Assembly (NCBI GenBank): GCA_963794155.1
Contig: CAWCCX010000008.1
Location: forward strand, 248,001 to 312,000
From: Roseiarcus sp963794155
Lineage (GTDB): Bacteria; Pseudomonadota; Alphaproteobacteria; Rhizobiales; Beijerinckiaceae
DNA: 64,000 nucleotides
Direction: 5' to 3'
A program made the translations under genes and the position numbers. This document shows, in pieces, positions 59,626-64,000 of the stretch. The notes beneath the pieces are model-generated. The model was not told where the DNA came from and did no database searches. It saw only the letters and a list, made by a program, of their open reading frames with translations. How positions within the stretch are numbered: position 1 is the first letter of the stretch; every line of letters begins with the position of its first letter.

Positions 59626-59706
59626 CAGGCCCTCCGATAGATAGACATTCGAAAGACTGTATATCCATCGAAGATGGCGGTCAAGAGCGCGTCGCCGTCA
59701 GCCGTA

Positions 59707-59738
59707 GGGCGTCGGAAGACGCCCGTCTTTTGACGGGC
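59707..59738. terminator. two overlapping exclusive hairpins between acyl-CoA ligase and vapB
   Basis: GGGCGTC-ggaa-GACGCCC (59707-59724) and GCCCGTC-tttt-GACGGGC (59721-59738) are both perfect 7-bp stems and share GCCC at 59721-59724, so only one can form at a time. They lie after the acyl-CoA ligase stop on the minus strand, without a T-run. They may serve as a transcript end or an attenuator-like switch before vapB. Confidence 0.5.
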
Positions 59739-59787
59739 TATGGGCGTCGAAAGCGTCCGTCATTCGACCGGCGGAGGCTCCATGTGG

Positions 59788-61491
59788 TCAGGCGACCCGG
59801 GCTTGCGAATCCGAGGCGCGAAGGTCCTTCTTCGAGATCTTGCCGACCGGCGTCTTGGGTAATTCGTCGCGGAGCTCCATCGCTCCGATCATCTCATGCT
59901 TGCCGAGACGGTCCTTGAGAAACGCTTTCATCTCCTCGAGCGAGAGCGGCGCCGCGCCGGCCTTGAGCTTGACGAACGCTTTCGGGATCTCGCCACGATA
60001 GGCGTCCGGCACGCCGATGACGCTTACCTCTTCGACCGAGGGGTGCTGATAGATCGCCTCCTCGATGTTGCGCGGATAGACGTTGAACCCGCCGCACAGC
60101 AGCATGTCCTTGGTGCGGTCGACGATGTAGACGAAGCCGTCCTCGTCCATGATGCCGACGTCGCCGGTGCGGAAGAACCCGTCCTTGGTCATCGACTCGG
60201 CGGTCGCTTTCGGCTGCTTCCAGTAGCCCTTCATCACGTTCGGGCCCCTGACGCAGATTTCGCCGCGCTCGCCGGGCTTAACCTCGCGGTCCGGGTTGGC
60301 GACATCAATGAACTTCATCTCGGTGCCGGGGTAGGGAATGCCGCACGAGCCGGGCTTCCCCGTACCGACGCGCGGGGTGAAGGTGCCGATCGGCGCGGTC
60401 TCGGTCATGCCCCAGCCCTCGGTCAATCGGCAGCCGATCGCTTTTTCGAACCGCTGCTGAACGGCGACCGGCAGCGGCGCCCCGCCCGACGCGCACAACC
60501 TGAGCGACGACCAGTCCATCGCCTCGATTCCGGGCACGCTCAGAAGCGCGACATGCATCGTCGGCACGCCCATGTAGACGGTGATCTTCTTGTCGACGAT
60601 GTCCTTGGCCGCGGCGGCCGGGTCGAAGCGCGGATGCAGGACGAGCTCGGCGCCGAGGCGAAATCCGAGCAGCATGACGACGGTCAGCGAATAGATGTGG
60701 AACAGTGGCAGAATGCAGAGAAAGCGCTCCTTGCCCTCGCGCAGCGAGTCCGGACCGCTGCGGGTCATGACCTCCATATAGAGGGAGCACGCGGCGGTGA
60801 GATTGGCGTGCGTCAGCATCGCCCCCTTGGGCGAACCGGTCGTGCCGCCGGTATATTGAATGACCGCCAACGCCTCTTTGAGGTCGCCGAGCGGATGGGC
60901 CTGATACCGCCCGTCATTGTCGATCAAGTCGCGGAAGGCGACGTGACGATCGTCGTGCTTGACCTCGGCCAGCATTCCCGCCGCGCCCATGTGCGCCTTG
61001 ATCGGACCCGGAGCGGCCGCCATTTCGGCGAATTCGCCGACGACGAGCCGCTTGAGGCGGGTCGATGCGAGCAGCTTCTCCGCCTGCGGAGCGAGCGAGG
61101 CAAGGTCGAGCGTCACCAGGAAGTCGGTCTCGCTGTCTTCGATTTTGTGCTTGAGCGTATGCAGCGCGTCGAGGGGCGAGTAGTTGACGACTGTGCCGCC
61201 CGCTTTCAGCACCCCGAAGAATGCAATGACGTAATGGGGCGTGTTGGGCAGGTAGAGGCCGACGTGCACCCCGGGCGCAACGCCGAGTTTTTGGAATCCC
61301 GCCGCGGCCCGGTTGGTCAGCGCCTCCAGTTCCGCATAGGCGATGCGCTTGCCCATGAACTCGAGCGCCGGCTGGGCGCCGAACCGCTCGGCGGCTTTCT
61401 CCAGGACGCTTTGCACCGAGGAGAGATCGAGCGGCGCGTTGTTGCGCACGTCCGGCGGATAGGACTTCACCCAGGGTTGAATCGTCATCAT
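59788..61491 (-). CDS. long-chain fatty acid-CoA ligase
   Basis: 567 residues from the ATG at 61491; the frame upstream is non-coding. The AMP-binding P-loop is 'YTGGTTGSPKGAML' (about residues 216-229). 'GWGMTETAPIGTF' and 'GDVGIMDEDGFVYIVDRTKDMLLCGGFNVYPRNIEEAIYQHPSVEEV' are the linker and FACS signatures, and the catalytic Lys is in 'PKTPVGKISKKDLR'. It activates fatty acids for degradation or lipid synthesis. It is divergent from the SDR gene at 61734. Confidence 0.95.
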   Translation of the reverse strand: MMTIQPWVKSYPPDVRNNAPLDLSSVQSVLEKAAERFGAQPALEFMGKRIAYAELEALTNRAAAGFQKLGVAPGVHVGLYLPNTPHYVIAFFGVLKAGGTVVNYSPLDALHTLKHKIEDSETDFLVTLDLASLAPQAEKLLASTRLKRLVVGEFAEMAAAPGPIKAHMGAAGMLAEVKHDDRHVAFRDLIDNDGRYQAHPLGDLKEALAVIQYTGGTTGSPKGAMLTHANLTAACSLYMEVMTRSGPDSLREGKERFLCILPLFHIYSLTVVMLLGFRLGAELVLHPRFDPAAAAKDIVDKKITVYMGVPTMHVALLSVPGIEAMDWSSLRLCASGGAPLPVAVQQRFEKAIGCRLTEGWGMTETAPIGTFTPRVGTGKPGSCGIPYPGTEMKFIDVANPDREVKPGERGEICVRGPNVMKGYWKQPKATAESMTKDGFFRTGDVGIMDEDGFVYIVDRTKDMLLCGGFNVYPRNIEEAIYQHPSVEEVSVIGVPDAYRGEIPKAFVKLKAGAAPLSLEEMKAFLKDRLGKHEMIGAMELRDELPKTPVGKISKKDLRASDSQARVA

Positions 61492-61733
61492 CCGTCCTCG
61501 CGTTCCCTCGCATTGGCTCCGGCCGCGGTCGCTGGCGGGCGCTTTGTCGTTGGATTGCCGCGTTCCCAGGTGGCCGTCAAGCGCGTGCTGCCGGCCTTGT
61601 GAATGGCGGAAGCGCCGAGGTCGCACGGGAAACCGCTTTCGTTGCGCGGCGGCCGGCCCCATTGCAAAATGGTCAAAAGCGGCGGGAAAGCGAGCGTGGG
61701 CTCGCCGCTCCCGGGCCGGAAGGGATGAAAGCA

Positions 61734-62447
61734 ATGGCGGAAGCAACCAAGCCGCGGGTGTGCGCGATCGTCGGCGTCGGGCCGGGTAATGGCGAGGCGT
61801 TCGCCCGCCGTTTCGCCGCCGACGGCTACGCGGTGGCGCTGATGGCTCGGCGGACCGAGCTCACGGCCAAGCTCGCCGGCGAGCTCAAGGGCGCAAAGGC
61901 CTATCCTTGCGACGTCGCCGACGCGGCCTCGGTCGAAGCGGCTTTCGCCAGCACGCGGGCCGATCTCGGCGACGTGGACGTGCTCGTCTTCAACGCCGGC
62001 TCGGGCGTCTGGGGCAATGTCGAGGAGGTCAAGGCCGAGGACCTCGAGCGCTCATGGCGCATCAACACGCTCGGCCTTTTCCTCACCGCCCGGCAATCGA
62101 TCCCGGCGATGCGGCAAAAAGGGCAGGGGGCGATCATCGTCGTCGGCGCGACCGCCTCGCGCCGCGGCGCGGCCGGGACGGCGGCGTTCGCCCAAGGCAA
62201 GATGGCGCAGCGGGCGCTCGCCGAATCGATGGCCCGCCATCTCTGGCCGGCCGGTATCCATGTCGCGCTGATCGTCGTCGACGGCGTCGTCGGCGGGCCG
62301 GTCACGCGCTCGCGGTTCACTGATCGGGCGGATGACTTCTTCATCGATCCTGTAGGGGTCGCTGCGATCGCCGCCGATCTGGTCAACCAGGACCGCGCCG
62401 CCTGGAGCTTCGAGGTCGAAGCCCGGCCGTTCAAGGAGAAATGGTGA
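61734..62447 (+). CDS. short-chain dehydrogenase/reductase
   Basis: 237 residues from the ATG at 61734, with AAGGG nine bases upstream; 61725 is an alternative ATG too close to that site. The cofactor loop reads 'VGVGPGNGEAFARRFAADGYAVALMAR' (GxGxGxG type rather than TGxxxGxG). 'LVFNAGSG' is standard. The catalytic Tyr of YxxxK is replaced: the segment reads 'AAFAQGKMAQRAL', so Phe-Ala-Gln-Gly-Lys, as in some atypical SDRs. Activity may therefore be altered. It is divergent from the acyl-CoA ligase. Confidence 0.85.
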   Translation: MAEATKPRVCAIVGVGPGNGEAFARRFAADGYAVALMARRTELTAKLAGELKGAKAYPCDVADAASVEAAFASTRADLGDVDVLVFNAGSGVWGNVEEVKAEDLERSWRINTLGLFLTARQSIPAMRQKGQGAIIVVGATASRRGAAGTAAFAQGKMAQRALAESMARHLWPAGIHVALIVVDGVVGGPVTRSRFTDRADDFFIDPVGVAAIAADLVNQDRAAWSFEVEARPFKEKW

Positions 62448-62479
62448 GCTCCAATCCGGAGCTCACGCCCGGTCGATGA

Positions 62480-63451
62480 TCATGCGCGCGGCTCGCGCTC
62501 CTGCGCACGGAGGCCAAACACCGCGAAAAGCTCAGACGGATCGCTCCAGATTTTATCCACCCGCCAGCCGGACCGCTGCGCGGCGTGAGCGAAGCCCGCG
62601 ACGTCGAATTTCCGGCAGGTCTCTGTATGGATGGTTTCGCCCTGTTCGAATGCGAAGCTGTGGCCAGCTACGGAAACAACCTGAGGCTTGCGGCTGACGA
62701 GGTGCATCTCGATTGCGGACGCTCGCTCGTTCCATCGGGCTTCGTGCGTGAACATCTCGACTGGAAAGCCGCCGTTCAGTTCGCGATTGATGCGCCTGAG
62801 AAGGTTAAGGTTGAATTCCGCGGTCACGCCTCGCTTGTCATCATAGGCGGCGATCAAGGTTTGCATGTCTTTGCGCAGGTCGACTCCGATAATAGCCGCG
62901 CCGTTTGGTCCGACATGCTCGCGCATCCGGCGGAGCAGGGCGCAAGCTTCAGTGGGCCCAAGATTGCCGAGTGTTGAGCCGGGGAAAAACGCGGCTCGCG
63001 GACGAGCGGGAATGTCGGCGGGGATGTCGAAGTCGACGGTGAAATCCGTGATGATGGGTCGCGTCGGGAGTTCAGGAAACCGATCGCGAAAGCGCTCGAC
63101 GGTTTGGGCAAGAAAATCCACCGCGATGTCGATCGGCGCATACATTCGCGGTGCGTGAAGGGCATCGATCAGGATTTCAGATTTGATGGCCGCTCCGGCG
63201 CCGTATTCAAGCAGCACGACGCCTTCGCCGCAGAGACCCGCCATGTCACCGGCATGGCTGCGAAGAATCGCAGTCTCGGTCCGGGTCAAATAATATTCAT
63301 CGAGGCCAGTGATTTCCTCGAACAGCTCAGAACCGCGCTGGTCGTAGAACCAGCGGCTGGGAAGCGTCTTTTGCCGTTGCGACAAGCCGGCGAGCACATC
63401 CGCTCGAAAAGCTTCGCGTTGGCTGAGTTTCGATTGAACAAGATCGAGCAT
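62480..63451 (-). CDS. egtD: L-histidine N(alpha)-methyltransferase EgtD
   Basis: 323 residues. 'LPSRWFYDQRGSELFEEITGLDEYYLTRTETAIL', 'LLEYGAGAAIKSEILIDAL', 'FFPGSTLGNLGPTEACALLRRM' and 'GVDLRKDMQTLIAAYDD' are the EgtD signatures with the SAM site. It trimethylates histidine to hercynine, the first step of ergothioneine synthesis. It begins one base after the egtB stop (TGAtATG), so the two are translationally linked. Confidence 0.97.
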   Translation of the reverse strand: MLDLVQSKLSQREAFRADVLAGLSQRQKTLPSRWFYDQRGSELFEEITGLDEYYLTRTETAILRSHAGDMAGLCGEGVVLLEYGAGAAIKSEILIDALHAPRMYAPIDIAVDFLAQTVERFRDRFPELPTRPIITDFTVDFDIPADIPARPRAAFFPGSTLGNLGPTEACALLRRMREHVGPNGAAIIGVDLRKDMQTLIAAYDDKRGVTAEFNLNLLRRINRELNGGFPVEMFTHEARWNERASAIEMHLVSRKPQVVSVAGHSFAFEQGETIHTETCRKFDVAGFAHAAQRSGWRVDKIWSDPSELFAVFGLRAQEREPRA

Positions 63452-63452
63452 A

Positions 63453-64000
63453 TCAGGCGTCTCCCGCTAGCCGCAGCCCCGAGAACTGCCATCTGGCGTC
63501 GGGCGGAAAGAAATTGCGGTAGCTCGGCCGCATGTGGCCGGCCGGAGTCACGCACGAGCCGCCGCGCAAAACGAACTGCCCGCACATGAACTTGCCGTTG
63601 TATTCGCCGACCGCGCCCTCCGCCGGCCTGAAGCGCGGATAGGCCGAATAGGCGCTGCGCGTCCACTCCCACACATCGCCGTAGATCTGGCGCAGTCCGG
63701 TTTGCCGTGTTTGTGGCGGCGCTGGCCGCAGGCGCCCCGAGTCGACGAAATTTCCGCGCAGCCGCTCGCCGCTCGCCGCATGCTCCCACTCGAACTCGGT
63801 GGGCAAGCGGCGGCCAGCCCAGGTCGCAAACGCGTCAGCCTCGAAGTAGCTGACATGGGCAACCGGGGCGGCGGGATCAACGGGCTGCGCGCCGCGCAGC
63901 GTCATCGACCAATAGCCGTCCTCGCGCTCATCCCAATAAAGCGGCGCGGTCCAGCCTTCCGACTGCACCGTCGCCCACCCGGCCGAGAGCCAAAGCAGCG
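63453..64000 (-). CDS. egtB: ergothioneine biosynthesis protein EgtB, C-terminal part (cut by window edge)
   Basis: The frame is open to the window end, and about 182 C-terminal residues are present. The formylglycine-generating-enzyme-like fold is clear: 'HVSYFEADAFATWAGRRLPTEFEWEHAA', 'GDVWEWTRSAYSAYPRF', 'FVLRGGSC.TP..H.RPSYRNFFPPDARWQFSGLRLA'. EgtB is the iron-dependent sulfoxide synthase joining hercynine to a thiol. The DinB-like N-terminal iron-binding part lies outside the window. Confidence 0.95.
   Translation of the reverse strand, partial: LLWLSAGWATVQSEGWTAPLYWDEREDGYWSMTLRGAQPVDPAAPVAHVSYFEADAFATWAGRRLPTEFEWEHAASGERLRGNFVDSGRLRPAPPQTRQTGLRQIYGDVWEWTRSAYSAYPRFRPAEGAVGEYNGKFMCGQFVLRGGSCVTPAGHMRPSYRNFFPPDARWQFSGLRLAGDA

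Noticed and set aside
59896..61602. 568-residue plus-strand frame opposite the acyl-CoA ligase
   Set aside because: It has the same character: Arg-, Glu- and Asp-rich, no domain, and the opposite strand encodes all acyl-CoA ligase signatures.
1..64000. tRNA, rRNA, prophage or integrase-type genomic island
   Set aside because: I saw no tRNA-like cloverleaf with GGTTCRANNCC, no rRNA sequence, no phage structural genes and no tyrosine or serine integrase.

Overview
The window is GC-rich DNA from an alphaproteobacterium, most likely of the order Hyphomicrobiales (Rhizobiales). The support is the bolA / DnaJ-like / cobS gene order, a malonyl-CoA decarboxylase, the egtB-egtD ergothioneine genes, PEP-CTERM proteins of the VPEPSTWAMM type, and intergenic repeats of a style common in that order. 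Genus cannot be assigned. No tRNA, rRNA or CRISPR array was seen.

Layout. 1-6.8 kb holds core and accessory genes: a YeiH-type transporter, msrA, an MFS carrier, a frameshifted sterol-desaturase-like gene, a PEP-CTERM protein, cmk and a MerR regulator. 7-15 kb is a nest of mobile DNA: one IS1182-type element, four copies (one of them at 20.8 kb) and a fragment of a ~206-bp MITE, and three IS110/IS1111-type elements. A frameshifted secreted zincin gene is trapped inside it. 15-23.5 kb is accessory: a large DUF2235 hydrolase, Cys-rich and membrane proteins, an AraC regulator and a glycine-rich PEP-CTERM protein. 23.5-26.7 kb carries the pseudouridine catabolic pair psuK/psuG, split by a BrnT-type toxin-antitoxin module and gene remnants. 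26.8-29.4 kb has malonyl-CoA decarboxylase. 29.4-32.3 kb is a block with a PEP-CTERM protein and a Cys-rich secreted protein, bounded by two copies of a ~49-bp repeat. 33-64 kb is mostly housekeeping: an MscS channel, a phosphoesterase, Nudix, L,D-transpeptidase, bolA, DnaJ-like, cobS, guaA, an Na+/H+ antiporter, an M29 aminopeptidase, a catalase-like/b561 pair, TetR-SDR, DUF72, YbaK, vapBC, acyl-CoA ligase, egtD and egtB.

Main discovery. All three IS110/IS1111 copies sit at the same nucleotide, in the terminal inverted repeat of a MITE (TTTTCAACA^C). The 3' non-coding region of the two intact copies contains four short segments, two flanking each of two small hairpins. They match the left and right halves of the target and the left and right ends of the element, as expected for target-binding and donor-binding loops of an IS1111-group bridge RNA. 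The MITE inverted repeat also matches the ends of the neighbouring IS1182 element. The window therefore shows a three-level hierarchy: an IS1182 that may mobilise the MITE, and an RNA-guided IS110 that uses the MITE tip as its landing site.

Other points of interest. A shared palindrome (TAGGTA-N4-TACCTA) lies upstream of two of the three PEP-CTERM genes. psuK appears to have lost its start codon. Several genes carry single-base lesions or an in-frame TGA, which may be true decay or sequence errors.
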